64,000 nucleotides of DNA, taken from Enterobacter soli ATCC BAA-2102. GTDB taxonomy: Bacteria > Pseudomonadota > Gammaproteobacteria > Enterobacterales > Enterobacteriaceae. The position numbers were made by a program, and so were the translations under genes. The stretch is taken from NCBI RefSeq assembly GCF_001654845.1, contig NZ_LXES01000007.1:104809-168808 (forward strand). The letters are read 5' to 3'. Under the pieces are notes generated by a model, which was not told the DNA's origin, searched no databases, and saw only the letters and a list, made by a program, of their open reading frames with translations. This document shows positions 21,285 through 32,546 of this stretch, in pieces. Each line of letters opens with the position of its first letter. Position 1 is the first letter of the stretch.

Positions 21285-22088
21285 TTAAACCAATACCACG
21301 TCAATCCCGCTTTTACGCAACCCTTCCAGACTTTCCGCCGGAATACCTTCATCGACAATAATCATATCAATCCGTTGTGTATCAATGATTTTATGCAGGC
21401 TTGAGCGGTTAAATTTGCTGGAGTCAGTGACCACGATAATGCGCTCGGCGACCTCGCACATTTTGCGATTCAGACGGGCTTCATCTTCGTTATGCGTGCT
21501 CACACCGCGATCGAGATCGATGGCGTCTACACCCAGAAACAACAGGTCAAAATGGTAATTCTGTAAGGACTGCTCCGCCTGGTCGCCATAAAACGACTGC
21601 GACTGACGCCGCAGATGCCCGCCGGTCATCAGCAGTTCCACCCCTTCAGCTTCCAGAAGCGCATTCGCCACGTTCATCCCGTTGGTCATGGCAATCACGT
21701 CCGTGTGCTGACGCAACATCCGCGCAATCTCAAACGTCGTGGTACCGGAATCCAGAATGATGCGGTGCCCAGGCTTCACCAGCGCAGCTGCGGCCTGCGC
21801 GATACTGCGCTTCACCGCCGTATTCAGCGAGCTTTTATCCTCCACGGAAGGTTCAACGCCCGGGATATTGCCTTCGCAAATCAACGCGCCGCCATAAGCG
21901 CGAACAGCAATGCCCTGCTTCTCAAGAAAAGCCAGGTCGTTGCGGATCGTCACCGTCGAAACGCCGTAAAGATGAGAAAGATCGTTAACCTGCACGCTAC
22001 CCTGCGCCCGCAACCGCTGAATGATCTGCTCTCGCCTTTCACTGGTGCCGGTGACACGCTTTTCCGCGGATGAATCGGTGCTGCTCAT
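21285..22088 (-). CDS. agaR: DeoR-family repressor AgaR
   Basis: This 267-residue repressor of the N-acetylgalactosamine genes has an N-terminal DeoR helix-turn-helix (residues about 18-72; [20 protein letters not shown]). The C-terminal sugar-phosphate-sensing domain shows [28 protein letters not shown] and [18 protein letters not shown]. It is divergent from the kbaZ operon. Repeats of a TTTCGTTT motif lie in its own promoter region and before agaS, as expected for AgaR operators. Length is close to the 269 residues of E. coli AgaR. Confidence 0.94.
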   Translation of the reverse strand: MSSTDSSAEKRVTGTSERREQIIQRLRAQGSVQVNDLSHLYGVSTVTIRNDLAFLEKQGIAVRAYGGALICEGNIPGVEPSVEDKSSLNTAVKRSIAQAAAALVKPGHRIILDSGTTTFEIARMLRQHTDVIAMTNGMNVANALLEAEGVELLMTGGHLRRQSQSFYGDQAEQSLQNYHFDLLFLGVDAIDLDRGVSTHNEDEARLNRKMCEVAERIIVVTDSSKFNRSSLHKIIDTQRIDMIIVDEGIPAESLEGLRKSGIDVVLV

Positions 22089-22107
22089 ACGAGCTCCTTA
22101 ATAAATA

Positions 22108-22310
22108 AACTTTCGTTTCATTTCGTTTTGACTATTAAGGCCTTTCTTTTACGGGAATGCAAGCCCTGTCAGGCGCGTAGACGCAAGATAGCCTGGCGCT
22201 GAAACCTTTCATTATGTTTCTTTTGTGAAACAGATCGGAAAACTATTATCTTTCGTTTTATTTTTATACCACCATGATGCAGGATTAAATGAAACAAAAC
22301 GAAAGACAAG
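22108..22310. promoter_or_regulatory. AgaR operator cluster between agaR and kbaZ
   Basis: Three copies of a motif built on CTTTCGTTT followed by T-rich sequence are seen: 22108-22132 (with a second TTTCGTTT in tandem), 22248-22266, and 22287-22310 in the reverse orientation. A weaker copy, CTTTCATTATGTTTC, lies near 22206-22220. The motif matches the known E. coli AgaR site pattern. The position suits control of both divergent promoters. Confidence 0.75.
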
Positions 22311-22339
22311 AGCCATAAACATCCGAAACGGAGAGGAAA

Positions 22340-23635
22340 GTGAAACATCTGACAGAAATGGTGGAACAACATAAACGGGGGAATGCAAACGGGATCTATG
22401 CCGTCTGTTCCGCACATCCACTGGTACTTGAAGCTGCAATTCGTTATGCGCATTCGCATCAAACACCACTTCTGATTGAAGCCACCTCCAACCAGGTGGA
22501 TCAGTTTGGTGGTTATACCGGCATGACACCTGCTGATTTTCACGGGTTTGTCTGCAAGCTGGCAGAATCTCTTGGTTTCCCGACGTCACACCTCATCCTC
22601 GGTGGAGACCATTTGGGTCCCAACCGCTGGCAAAATTTGCCTGCGCAGCAGGCGATGGCAAATGCCGACGCTCTGATCAAAAGCTATGTTTCAGCCGGAT
22701 TCAAAAAGATCCATCTCGACTGCAGCATGTCCTGCGAGGACGATCCGGTTCCCCTGACCGATGCGATCGTCGCCGGGCGCGCCGCACGTCTGGCGAAAAT
22801 TGCCGAAGAGACCTGCCGTGCACAGTTTGGTGTAGCCGATCTGGTTTACGTTATCGGCACGGAAGTTCCGGTTCCAGGCGGCGCCCATGAAACGCTCACC
22901 GAGCTTGAAGTCACCACGCCGAACGCGGCACGCGCGACGCTTGAAGCGCATCGTCACGCCTTCGAAAAGGAAGGATTAAACGACATCTGGCCACGCATTA
23001 TTGGTCTGGTGGTTCAGCCTGGCGTGGAATTCGACCATGCGCACGTCTGCGACTATCAACCGCAGAAAGCCGTCGCGCTAAGCAAAATGGTTGAAACCTA
23101 CGACACGCTGGTATTTGAAGCGCACTCCACTGACTACCAGACCCCGCAGGCGCTGCGCCAGCTGGTAAACGATCACTTCGCGATTTTGAAAGTTGGCCCA
23201 GCCCTCACCTTCGCCCTGCGTGAAGCCCTCTTCTCTCTGGCCGCGATTGAAGAGGAACTGCTGCCAGCAAAAGCCAGCTCTGGCCTGCGCCATGTTCTGG
23301 AAAACGTGATGCTAGACCGGCCGGAATACTGGCAGAGCCATTACCACGGTGACAGCAACGCCCGACGCCTGGCGCGCGGCTATAGCTACTCTGACCGCGT
23401 GCGCTATTACTGGCCTGACAGCCAAATTGACGTCGCTTTTGAACAACTGGTGCGCAACCTTGCAGACGACCCCATACCGCTGCCGCTCATCAGCCAGTAC
23501 CTGCCGTTGCAGTACAGCAAAGTTCGCGAGGGTGCTCTCAAGTCGACACCGCGGGAACTCATCATCAACCACATTCAGGACATACTTCAGCAGTACCACG
23601 CCGCCTGCGAAGGCGTAACAACTCAAAACGCATAA
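22340..23635 (+). CDS. kbaZ: Tagatose-1,6-bisphosphate aldolase subunit KbaZ
   Basis: This 431-residue non-catalytic subunit is needed for full activity and stability of the class II aldolase KbaY, which lies further down the cluster. It starts at GTG ([20 protein letters not shown]), with GGAGAGGAAA just upstream. Conserved family segments are [27 protein letters not shown] and [11 protein letters not shown]. It is close in length to E. coli KbaZ (426). In older naming it is AgaZ. It heads the kbaZ-agaVWEFA operon. Confidence 0.95.
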   Translation: MKHLTEMVEQHKRGNANGIYAVCSAHPLVLEAAIRYAHSHQTPLLIEATSNQVDQFGGYTGMTPADFHGFVCKLAESLGFPTSHLILGGDHLGPNRWQNLPAQQAMANADALIKSYVSAGFKKIHLDCSMSCEDDPVPLTDAIVAGRAARLAKIAEETCRAQFGVADLVYVIGTEVPVPGGAHETLTELEVTTPNAARATLEAHRHAFEKEGLNDIWPRIIGLVVQPGVEFDHAHVCDYQPQKAVALSKMVETYDTLVFEAHSTDYQTPQALRQLVNDHFAILKVGPALTFALREALFSLAAIEEELLPAKASSGLRHVLENVMLDRPEYWQSHYHGDSNARRLARGYSYSDRVRYYWPDSQIDVAFEQLVRNLADDPIPLPLISQYLPLQYSKVREGALKSTPRELIINHIQDILQQYHAACEGVTTQNA

Positions 23636-23655
23636 ATAAAAATGAGGAAAACGCT

Positions 23656-24129
23656 ATGCCAAACATTGTCTTATGCCGCATCGATGAACGCCTGATCCAC
23701 GGTCAGGTAGGCGTGCAATGGGTGGGGTTTGCGGGGGCGAACCTGGTGCTGGTGGCAAATAACGAGGTGGCTGAAGATCCGGTTCAGCAAAACCTGATGG
23801 AAATGGTGCTCGCGGAAGGGATTGCCGTGCGTTTCTGGTCGCTGCAAAAAGTGATCGACAACATTCACCGTGCCGCCGAGCGCCAGAAAATTCTGCTGGT
23901 CTGTAAATCACCCGCCGACTTTTTGACGCTGGTTGAGGGCGGCGTGCCAATCACCCGTATCAATGTTGGAAACATGCACTACGCCAATGGCAAACAACAA
24001 ATTGCCAAAACGGTATCTGTCGACGCAAGCGATATCACTGCGTTCAACGGCCTGAAAGCGGCCGGAGTGGAGTGCTTCGTTCAGGGCGTTCCAACAGAGA
24101 CTGCTTTGGATCTCTTTAAACTGCTCTGA
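23656..24129 (+). CDS. agaV: GalNAc PTS component IIB, AgaV
   Basis: This 157-residue cytoplasmic PTS IIB protein of the mannose/sorbose class carries phosphate from IIA to the sugar. The phosphorylated histidine is His15 in CRIDERLIHGQVGVQW, the signature of this class. Next in the operon come IIC (agaW), IID (agaE) and IIA (agaF), a full N-acetylgalactosamine transporter. It starts 20 bases after kbaZ behind GAGGAAAACGCT. Confidence 0.94.
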   Translation: MPNIVLCRIDERLIHGQVGVQWVGFAGANLVLVANNEVAEDPVQQNLMEMVLAEGIAVRFWSLQKVIDNIHRAAERQKILLVCKSPADFLTLVEGGVPITRINVGNMHYANGKQQIAKTVSVDASDITAFNGLKAAGVECFVQGVPTETALDLFKLL

Positions 24130-24139
24130 GGGATTCACA

Positions 24140-24919
24140 ATGGAAATCAGTCTATTGCAGGCTCTGGCGCTTGGTGTTCTCGCCTTTATCGCCGGTCTGG
24201 ATATGTTTAACGGCTTAACGCATATGCACCGCCCAGTGGTGCTTGGGCCGCTGGTTGGCCTGATTCTCGGCGATTTGCACACCGGCATTTTAACCGGTGG
24301 TACGCTGGAACTGGTCTGGATGGGGCTGGCCCCGCTGGCGGGAGCACAGCCACCTAACGTAATTATCGGCACGATCGTGGGCACCGCGTTTGCCATTAGC
24401 ACCGGCGTGAAGCCAGAAGTCGCCGTTGGCGTTGCCGTCCCGTTTGCCGTCGCGGTACAGATGGGGATCACCTTCCTGTTTTCCGTTATGTCCGGCGTGA
24501 TGTCCCGCTGCGATCGCATGGCAGCAAACGCCGACACCAACGGCATTGAACGGGTCAACTATCTGGCGTTGCTGGCTCTCGGTATCTTCTACTTTCTGTG
24601 TGCTTTCCTGCCGATCTACTTCGGCGCGGAACATGCAAAAACCGCCATTGACGTTCTGCCAGCTCGATTGATTGACGGCCTCGGCGTGGCGGGCGGCATC
24701 ATGCCAGCGATCGGCTTCGCCGTGCTGCTGAAGATCATGATGAAAAACGTCTACATCCCTTACTTCATCATCGGCTTTGTGGCTGCGGCCTGGCTCAAGC
24801 TTCCGGTACTGGCGATCGCGGCTGCGGCCCTGGCAATGGCGCTGATCGATCTTATGCGTAAATCACCTGAACCGACGGCACCTGCTGCCCAGAAAGAGGA
24901 ATTCGAAGATGGCATCTAA
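24140..24919 (+). CDS. agaW: GalNAc PTS component IIC, AgaW
   Basis: This 259-residue inner-membrane IIC subunit of the mannose-class PTS forms the sugar channel with AgaE. It shows several hydrophobic helices and the family segment GLILGDLHTGILTGGTLELV WMGL near residues 40-60. Unlike E. coli K-12, where agaW is shortened and agaE is lost in part, here both genes are full length. It ends within the first codons of agaE (11-base overlap), so the two are translationally coupled. Confidence 0.93.
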   Translation: MEISLLQALALGVLAFIAGLDMFNGLTHMHRPVVLGPLVGLILGDLHTGILTGGTLELVWMGLAPLAGAQPPNVIIGTIVGTAFAISTGVKPEVAVGVAVPFAVAVQMGITFLFSVMSGVMSRCDRMAANADTNGIERVNYLALLALGIFYFLCAFLPIYFGAEHAKTAIDVLPARLIDGLGVAGGIMPAIGFAVLLKIMMKNVYIPYFIIGFVAAAWLKLPVLAIAAAALAMALIDLMRKSPEPTAPAAQKEEFEDGI

Positions 24920-25787
24920 TCAAACAACGTTACCGGGCGTGTCTGAAAGTGAAGAGACCCTGCTGACTGGCGTTAACGAAAACGTCTACGAAGACCAAAG
25001 CATCGGTGCTGAACTGACGCAAAAGGATATTAACCGCGTGGCCTGGCGTTCCATGCTGCTGCAAGCCTCGTTCAACTATGAACGTATGCAGGCATCCGGC
25101 TGGCTGTACGGGTTGCTCCCAGCGCTGAAAAAGATCCATACCAACAAACGGGATCTGGCGCGCGCCATGAAAGGGCACATGGGCTTCTTCAACACCCATC
25201 CCTTCCTGGTCACCTTTGTTATCGGCATCATCCTGGCGATGGAACGCTCCAAGCAGGATGTGAACAGCATTCAGAGCACCAAAATTGCCGTCGGTGCACC
25301 GCTCGGCGGCATTGGTGACGCCATGTTCTGGTTAACCCTTCTGCCCATCTGCGGCGGTATTGGTGCCAGCCTGGCGCTACAAGGATCTATTCTGGGTGCA
25401 GTGGTCTTTATCGTGCTGTTTAACGTTGTACACCTCGGCCTGCGTTTTGGCCTGGCACATTACGCATATCGAATGGGCGTAGCGGCAATACCGCTGATCA
25501 AAGCCAACACCAAAAAGGTTGGCCATGCAGCCTCCATTGTCGGGATGACGGTGATTGGCGCGCTGGTGGCAACCTATGTCCGCCTCAATACGACGCTCGA
25601 AATCAAGGCGGGTGATGCCGTTGTCAAACTGCAGGCTGACGTTATCGACAAGCTCATGCCCGCGTTCCTGCCGCTGGTCTACACCCTGACCATGTTCTGG
25701 CTGGTGCGCCGCGGCTGGAGTCCACTGCGTCTGATTGGTATCACCGTGCTGCTGGGCGTTGTGGGTAAATTCTGTCACTTCCTGTAA
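24909..25787 (+). CDS. agaE: GalNAc PTS component IID, AgaE
   Basis: This 292-residue IID subunit of the mannose-class PTS begins with a long cytoplasmic part. Then come the family motifs DINRVAWRSMLLQASFNYER near residue 38, FNTHPFLVTFVIG near residue 95 and APLGGIGDAMFW near residue 133. A C-terminal hydrophobic hairpin follows (residues about 250-290). Start at the ATG inside the end of agaW. With AgaV, AgaW and AgaF it forms an intact N-acetylgalactosamine transporter. Confidence 0.93.
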   Translation: MASNQTTLPGVSESEETLLTGVNENVYEDQSIGAELTQKDINRVAWRSMLLQASFNYERMQASGWLYGLLPALKKIHTNKRDLARAMKGHMGFFNTHPFLVTFVIGIILAMERSKQDVNSIQSTKIAVGAPLGGIGDAMFWLTLLPICGGIGASLALQGSILGAVVFIVLFNVVHLGLRFGLAHYAYRMGVAAIPLIKANTKKVGHAASIVGMTVIGALVATYVRLNTTLEIKAGDAVVKLQADVIDKLMPAFLPLVYTLTMFWLVRRGWSPLRLIGITVLLGVVGKFCHFL

Positions 25788-25803
25788 AAGCAAAGAGGTT
25801 TCG

Positions 25804-26238
25804 ATGTTAGGCATTATTTTGACGGGTCACGGTGGTTTTGCCAGCGGGCTTGAGCAGGCGATGAAGCAGATCCTTGGCGAGCAACCACAGTTTATCGCCA
25901 TCGATTTTCCTGAAACCTCCACCACCGCTCGGCTGACTGAGCAGCTTGAACAGGCGGTAAACGGGCTGGACTCGCAGCACGATATTGTGTTTCTCACCGA
26001 CCTGCTGGGCGGCACACCGTTTCGCGTGGCGTCAACCCTGGCCATGCAGAAACCGGGCAGCGAAGTGATTACTGGCACCAACCTGCAACTTCTGCTGGAG
26101 ATGGTGCTGGAACGCGAGGGATTAAGCAGCGAAGCCTTTCGTTTACAGGCACTAGAGTGTGGGCACCGCGGGCTGACCAGCCTGGTAGATGAGCTTGGAC
26201 GCTGCCGCGAAGAAGCTCCGGCAGAGGAAGGGATATGA
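25804..26238 (+). CDS. agaF: GalNAc PTS component IIA, AgaF
   Basis: This 144-residue IIA protein of the mannose class takes phosphate from HPr on His9 (MLGIILTGHGGFASGL) and passes it to AgaV. The start is set at this methionine, which follows AAAGAGGTTTCG; an upstream in-frame ATG at 25735 would lie inside agaE and is rejected. DIVFLTDLLGGTPFRVA near residue 60 is the conserved dimer-interface segment of the fold. It overlaps agaA by 4 bases (ATGA). Confidence 0.94.
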   Translation: MLGIILTGHGGFASGLEQAMKQILGEQPQFIAIDFPETSTTARLTEQLEQAVNGLDSQHDIVFLTDLLGGTPFRVASTLAMQKPGSEVITGTNLQLLLEMVLEREGLSSEAFRLQALECGHRGLTSLVDELGRCREEAPAEEGI

Positions 26239-27368
26239 GCCAGCTGTTACGCGCTCGTCGTGTGCTCACCGAGCAGGGCTGGCTCGACGACCACCAGCTG
26301 CGCATTGACGATGGCGTCATCACCATGATTGAGCCCATCCCTGCGGGCATCGCGGTGCGGGATGCTGAACTGCTTTGCCCCGCGTACATCGATATTCACG
26401 TTCACGGCGGCGCGGGCGTTGACGTGATGGATGATGCACCTGACCTACTGGATACCCTGGCGAAGCATAAAGCGCGTGAAGGGGTGGGCGCATTTCTGCC
26501 CACAACCGTCACCGCGCCGCTTGAGGCTATCCATGGCGCACTCCGGCGAATTGCCCGGCGCACTCTGTCCGGTGGGCCTGGCGCGCAGGTTCTGGGCAGC
26601 TATCTGGAAGGCCCGTACTTTACCCCGCTAAACAAAGGGGCGCATCCGCCGGGGCTGTTCCGGGAACTGGATATTGCTGAGCTGAACGCCCTGTCCGACG
26701 TTTCGCAAAACACGCTACGCGTGGTGGCGCTTGCGCCAGAAAAACCCGGCGCGCAGCAGGCAATCCAGCACCTGAAACAACGCGGTATACGCGTCATGTT
26801 AGGTCACAGTGGGGCCACCTACGCGCAAACTCTTGCGGCTTTTGACGCGGGCGCGGATGGCCTGGTGCACTGTTATAACGGCATGACCGGATTACATCAC
26901 CGGGAACCTGGGATGGTTGGCGCAGGGCTTACGGACACGCGAGCCTGGCTGGAACTGATAGCCGACGGACATCACGTCCATCCGGGTGCCATCCGCCTGT
27001 GCTGCTGCTGTGCGAAAGATCGCATAGTGCTAATTACTGATGCGATGCAGGCTGCAGGAATGCCGGACGGGCGCTACACCCTTTGCGGGGAAGAGGTCAG
27101 TATGCAAAACGGTGCCGTGCGTACCGCCACCGGTGGCCTGGCGGGGAGTACGCTCTCGCTGGACGCCGCCGTACGCAATATGGTGGAACATGCGGAGATC
27201 ACTGCTGAAGATGCTATCCATATGGCCTCTCTGCACCCTGCCAGACTGCTGGGTATCGCTAACCAGCTCGGATCGCTAGCACCGGGTAAACGTGCAAATC
27301 TTATTGCTCTGGACGGTGGTTTACACCTTCAGCAGATCTGGATTCAGGGTCAGGCTCTTCCCCTTTAA
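26235..27368 (+). CDS. agaA: N-acetylgalactosamine-6-phosphate deacetylase AgaA
   Basis: This 377-residue metal-dependent amidohydrolase removes acetate from GalNAc-6-phosphate, giving galactosamine-6-phosphate for AgaS. Motifs of the NagA/AgaA family are seen: YIDIHVHGGAGVDVMD near residue 51 (HxH), YLEGPYFTPLNKGAHPPGLF near residue 117 with the metal-binding glutamate, RVMLGHSGAT near residue 186, HCYNGMTGLHHREPG near residue 207 and LITDAMQAAGM near residue 261 with the catalytic aspartate. A cysteine cluster CCCCAK near residue 250 is unusual. Length matches E. coli AgaA (377). Confidence 0.94.
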   Translation: MSQLLRARRVLTEQGWLDDHQLRIDDGVITMIEPIPAGIAVRDAELLCPAYIDIHVHGGAGVDVMDDAPDLLDTLAKHKAREGVGAFLPTTVTAPLEAIHGALRRIARRTLSGGPGAQVLGSYLEGPYFTPLNKGAHPPGLFRELDIAELNALSDVSQNTLRVVALAPEKPGAQQAIQHLKQRGIRVMLGHSGATYAQTLAAFDAGADGLVHCYNGMTGLHHREPGMVGAGLTDTRAWLELIADGHHVHPGAIRLCCCCAKDRIVLITDAMQAAGMPDGRYTLCGEEVSMQNGAVRTATGGLAGSTLSLDAAVRNMVEHAEITAEDAIHMASLHPARLLGIANQLGSLAPGKRANLIALDGGLHLQQIWIQGQALPL

Positions 27369-27390
27369 CCCTTTCATTGTGTCTCCTGTT

Positions 27391-27430
27391 GGCCTTACGA
27401 AACTCGATCGTAAGGCCTTTCTTTTTCTTT
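27391..27430 (+). terminator. Terminator after agaA
   Basis: The stem GGCCTTACGA / TCGTAAGGCC with a 7-base loop is followed by TTTCTTTTTCTTT. It ends the kbaZ-agaVWEFA unit and separates it from agaS-kbaY, which has its own operators. Confidence 0.85.
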
Positions 27431-27461
27431 CCCTCTTCATTTCCTTTCCCTTTGCGATCAC

Positions 27462-27562
27462 ACTTTTCGTTTTATTTCTTTTCTTTCATTGAACTTTCGA
27501 TTTCTTTTCTATAGATTTTATTTAACTGCTTAAGTGAACAAGTGAAACGAAACGAAAGATAG
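27462..27562 (+). promoter_or_regulatory. AgaR operators before agaS
   Basis: Three TTTCG-type motifs are seen: ACTTTTCGTTTTATTTC at 27462, AACTTTCGATTTCTTT at 27492, and the reverse copy GAAACGAAACGAAAGAT at 27543-27559. They resemble the motifs before kbaZ and agaR. agaS therefore has a separate AgaR-controlled promoter, as in E. coli. Confidence 0.75.
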
Positions 27563-27615
27563 CGACATATTTGCCAGGCATCTGATGTGGAATTCACGCG
27601 ACTAAGGACTGAGTT

Positions 27616-29656
<2,041 letters not shown>

Positions 29657-29710
29657 TCCCATCGCCCATTACATCAATACCTAAAAAATAACTATAAGCC
29701 TCGCAAATAT

Positions 29711-29745
29711 GAAGGCGCGTCCTTAAGCCGGACAGCGCCTTCCTT
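29711..29745 (+). terminator. Hairpin between kbaY and the MalX-like gene
   Basis: The inverted repeat GAAGGCGC-GTCC ... GGAC-A-GCGCCTTC is followed by CTTTATCC. The U-tract is short, so it could be a weak terminator or a processing site. No TTTCGTTT motif or clear promoter is seen in this gap, which leaves open whether the next three genes are read through from agaS. Confidence 0.5.
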
Positions 29746-29772
29746 TATCCTAAAAATCCGAGGAGTCCCTAC

Positions 29773-31344
29773 ATGACACAGGAAAAGTCGTTTAAATCGA
29801 AAGCGTGGGAGTTTTTTCAAAGCCTGGGAAAGACCTTTATGTTCCCGGTCTCCCTGCTGGCCTTTATGGGTCTGCTGTTAGGTATCGGTAGCTCTGTTAC
29901 CAGCCCTTCCACCATCAAGAGTTTTCCCTTTCTGGGCGGCGAATTAACGCAGCTCACCTTTGGTTTTATTGCCATGGTCGGCGGCTTTGCCTTTACCTAC
30001 CTGCCGCTAATGTTTGCCATGGCGATTCCGATGGGCCTTGCGAAACGCAACAAGGCCGTGGGCGCGTTTGCCGGGTTTGTTGGCTATATGCTGATGAACA
30101 TGAGCATCAACTATTACCTGACCGCAACCCACCAGCTTGCTGATGCCGCGACAATGAGACAGGTTGGGCAATCGATCGTTTTGGGGATCCAAACCCTGGA
30201 GATGGGCGTGCTGGGCGGCATCGTGGTTGGCGTCATCACCTATTTCTTGCACGAGCGTTTTCAGGATACGGTCTTACACGATGCTTTCGCTTTCTTTAGC
30301 GGCATTCGCTTCGTGCCAATTATCACCGCCCTCACCCTTTCGTTAGTCGGTCTGGCCATTCCCCTGTTGTGGGAATACGTGGCGCTGGGGATTGCCGGAA
30401 TCGGTCATGTCATCCAAAGCACCAGCGTTTTTGGGCCATTTCTGTATGGCGTCGGCGTGCTGTTGCTTAAACCTTTTGGCCTGCACCACATCCTGCTGGC
30501 GATGGTGCGTTTCACCCCGGCGGGCGGCATTGAGATGGTGAATGGTCATGAGGTCGCCGGTGCGCTGAATATCTTCTACGCCGAGCTGAAAGCCGGTCTG
30601 CCGTTTAGCCCGCACGTCACCGCATTCCTGTCGCAGGGCTTTATGCCGACCTTTATCTTCGGCTTACCAGCGGTGGCTTACGCCATCTATCGCACCGCTC
30701 GTCCGGAGAACCGCCCAGTGATTAAAGGGCTGCTGCTTTCCGGCGTACTGGTTTCCGTCGTCACCGGTATTTCGGAGCCGATTGAATTCCTGTTCCTGTT
30801 TATTGCCCCTGCGCTGTACGCCTTCCACATCGTGATGTCTGGCCTGGCCCTGATGGTGATGGCCCTGTTGGGCGTAACCATCGGCAACACCGACGGCGGA
30901 ATTCTGGATCTGCTGATCTTCGGCGTGATGCAGGGAATGTCGACCAAATGGTACCTGCTGTTCCCGGTCGGTATTGCCTGGTTTGCCATCTACTTCTTCG
31001 TCTTCCGCTGGTACATCCTCAAGCACGATATCAAAACGCCTGGTCGTGAAGTGGATACTCAGGGCGCGCTACAGGCCGTGGAGGCTAACACCCGCGCGCG
31101 CGGAAAATCGAAATACGATCATGGGCTTATTCTGCGTGCGCTCGGTGGCAAAGAGAACATTGAGTCGCTCGATAACTGCATAACCCGGTTGCGTCTGGTG
31201 GTGAAAGAGATGGGCCTTCTCGACCAGCAGGCATTGAAAGAGGCTGGTGCGCTGTCGGTGGTGGTGCTTGATGCCCATAGCGTTCAGGTGATCATCGGCC
31301 CGCAGGTCCAGAGCGTCAAAACCGGCATTGAAGCCTTAATTTAA
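29773..31344 (+). CDS. MalX-like PTS component IICB (glucose/maltose class)
   Basis: This 523-residue protein has the layout of MalX: a membrane IIC domain (residues about 1-415) fused to a IIB domain (about 445-523) with the phosphorylated cysteine Cys469 in SLDNCITRLRL. Shared MalX segments include FGLHHILLAMVRFT, TEPLEFLFLF-like ISEPIEFLFLF and VTIGNTDGGILD. There is no IIA domain, so it would depend on the general glucose IIA protein (Crr). MalX itself is an uncertain maltose/glucose transporter; this paralogue's place beside the aga genes points to another sugar. It begins a set of three closely spaced genes absent from this place in E. coli. Confidence 0.8.
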   Translation: MTQEKSFKSKAWEFFQSLGKTFMFPVSLLAFMGLLLGIGSSVTSPSTIKSFPFLGGELTQLTFGFIAMVGGFAFTYLPLMFAMAIPMGLAKRNKAVGAFAGFVGYMLMNMSINYYLTATHQLADAATMRQVGQSIVLGIQTLEMGVLGGIVVGVITYFLHERFQDTVLHDAFAFFSGIRFVPIITALTLSLVGLAIPLLWEYVALGIAGIGHVIQSTSVFGPFLYGVGVLLLKPFGLHHILLAMVRFTPAGGIEMVNGHEVAGALNIFYAELKAGLPFSPHVTAFLSQGFMPTFIFGLPAVAYAIYRTARPENRPVIKGLLLSGVLVSVVTGISEPIEFLFLFIAPALYAFHIVMSGLALMVMALLGVTIGNTDGGILDLLIFGVMQGMSTKWYLLFPVGIAWFAIYFFVFRWYILKHDIKTPGREVDTQGALQAVEANTRARGKSKYDHGLILRALGGKENIESLDNCITRLRLVVKEMGLLDQQALKEAGALSVVVLDAHSVQVIIGPQVQSVKTGIEALI

Positions 31345-31356
31345 CAGGGGGTAGTT

Positions 31357-32529
31357 GTGTTTGATTTCGACAAAATCATCGAGCGTAAAAGCGATAAGTG
31401 CCGCAAGTGGGATCATGCGTTTGTCTGCTCGCGCTTCGGTGACGTCCCGGAGGGATTTATCCCGCTGTGGATCGCAGACATGGATTTCACCTCACCGCCC
31501 ACCGTCATTGAGGGTTTCCAGCGCATCGTGGAACATGGCACCTTCGGCTATACCTGGTGCTTCGACGAATTCTACGACGCGGTTATCGCCTTCCAGCGTA
31601 CCCGCCATCAGGTTGAGGTGGAGAAGTCGTGGATCACGCTGACCTACGGCACCGTTTCCACGCTGCACTACACGGTGCAGGCATTCTGTGAGCCTGGCGA
31701 CAGCGTGATGATGAACACGCCGGTCTACGATCCTTTCGCAATGGCGACGCAGCGCCAGGGCGTGCAGGTACTTGCTAACCCGCTTCGCGTGGAGGAAAAC
31801 CGCTACCAGCTCGATTTTAATCTGGTCGAAGCGCAGCTCAAAACCCACCGTCCAAAGCTGTGGTTCTTCTGCTCACCGCATAACCCTTCGGGCCGGATCT
31901 GGCGTGCGGATGAGATACGCCAGGTATCTGATCTCTGTAAGCGCTACGGCACGATTCTGGTAGTCGATGAGGTTCACGCTGAGCACCTGCTCGACGGCAA
32001 ATTCGTCAGCTGTCTGACCCCTGACTGTGCCGCACAGGACAACCTGATTGTACTGACGTCCCCTAACAAAGCGTTCAATCTCGGCGGGCTGAAAACCTCC
32101 TACTCGATGATCCCGGATGCTTCGCTGCGCCAGCATTTCCGCCAACAGCTTGAGAGGAATTCTATTACTTCACCCAACATGTTTGGCGTATGGGGAATTA
32201 TCCTGGCTTACCAGCACGGTCTGCCGTGGCTCGACGCGCTAAACGGGTATCTGCGCGGTAACGCCCGCTACCTTGCGGATTCCATACAGACCCACTTCCC
32301 GGCCTGGAAAATGATGAACCCGGAATCCTCGTATCTGGCCTGGGTAGACGTCAGCGCAGACGACCGCAGCGCCACAGAGTTGACCCAACATTTTGCTCAA
32401 AAGGCTGGTGTCGTCATTGAAGACGGCAGCCACTACGTGCAAAACGGCGAGAACTACCTGCGTATCAACTTCGGCACCCAGCGCTACTGGCTGGAACAAT
32501 CCATCAACCGAATGCTGAAGCATTACTAA
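31357..32529 (+). CDS. MalY/PatB-like PLP-dependent C-S lyase
   Basis: This 390-residue fold-type I PLP enzyme of the MalY/PatB group has its PLP lysine at Lys238 (TSPNKAFNLGGLK). The family segments IPLWIADMDF, FCSPHNPSGR and LVVDEVHAEH are present. It starts at GTG 12 bases after the MalX-like gene behind AGGGGG. E. coli MalY is a cystathionine beta-lyase that also inhibits the regulator MalT, and it too is paired with malX. The repeated pairing hints at a functional link between this transporter type and this enzyme type, but no such link is proven for this pair. The substrate is unknown. Confidence 0.78.
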   Translation: MFDFDKIIERKSDKCRKWDHAFVCSRFGDVPEGFIPLWIADMDFTSPPTVIEGFQRIVEHGTFGYTWCFDEFYDAVIAFQRTRHQVEVEKSWITLTYGTVSTLHYTVQAFCEPGDSVMMNTPVYDPFAMATQRQGVQVLANPLRVEENRYQLDFNLVEAQLKTHRPKLWFFCSPHNPSGRIWRADEIRQVSDLCKRYGTILVVDEVHAEHLLDGKFVSCLTPDCAAQDNLIVLTSPNKAFNLGGLKTSYSMIPDASLRQHFRQQLERNSITSPNMFGVWGIILAYQHGLPWLDALNGYLRGNARYLADSIQTHFPAWKMMNPESSYLAWVDVSADDRSATELTQHFAQKAGVVIEDGSHYVQNGENYLRINFGTQRYWLEQSINRMLKHY

Positions 32530-32546
32530 TAAGGAATCTAACCCTA

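Noticed and set aside
24140..25787. Broken agaW/agaE as in E. coli K-12
   Set aside because: Both frames are full length here, with all family motifs and a short overlap, so there is no sign of the K-12 deletion.
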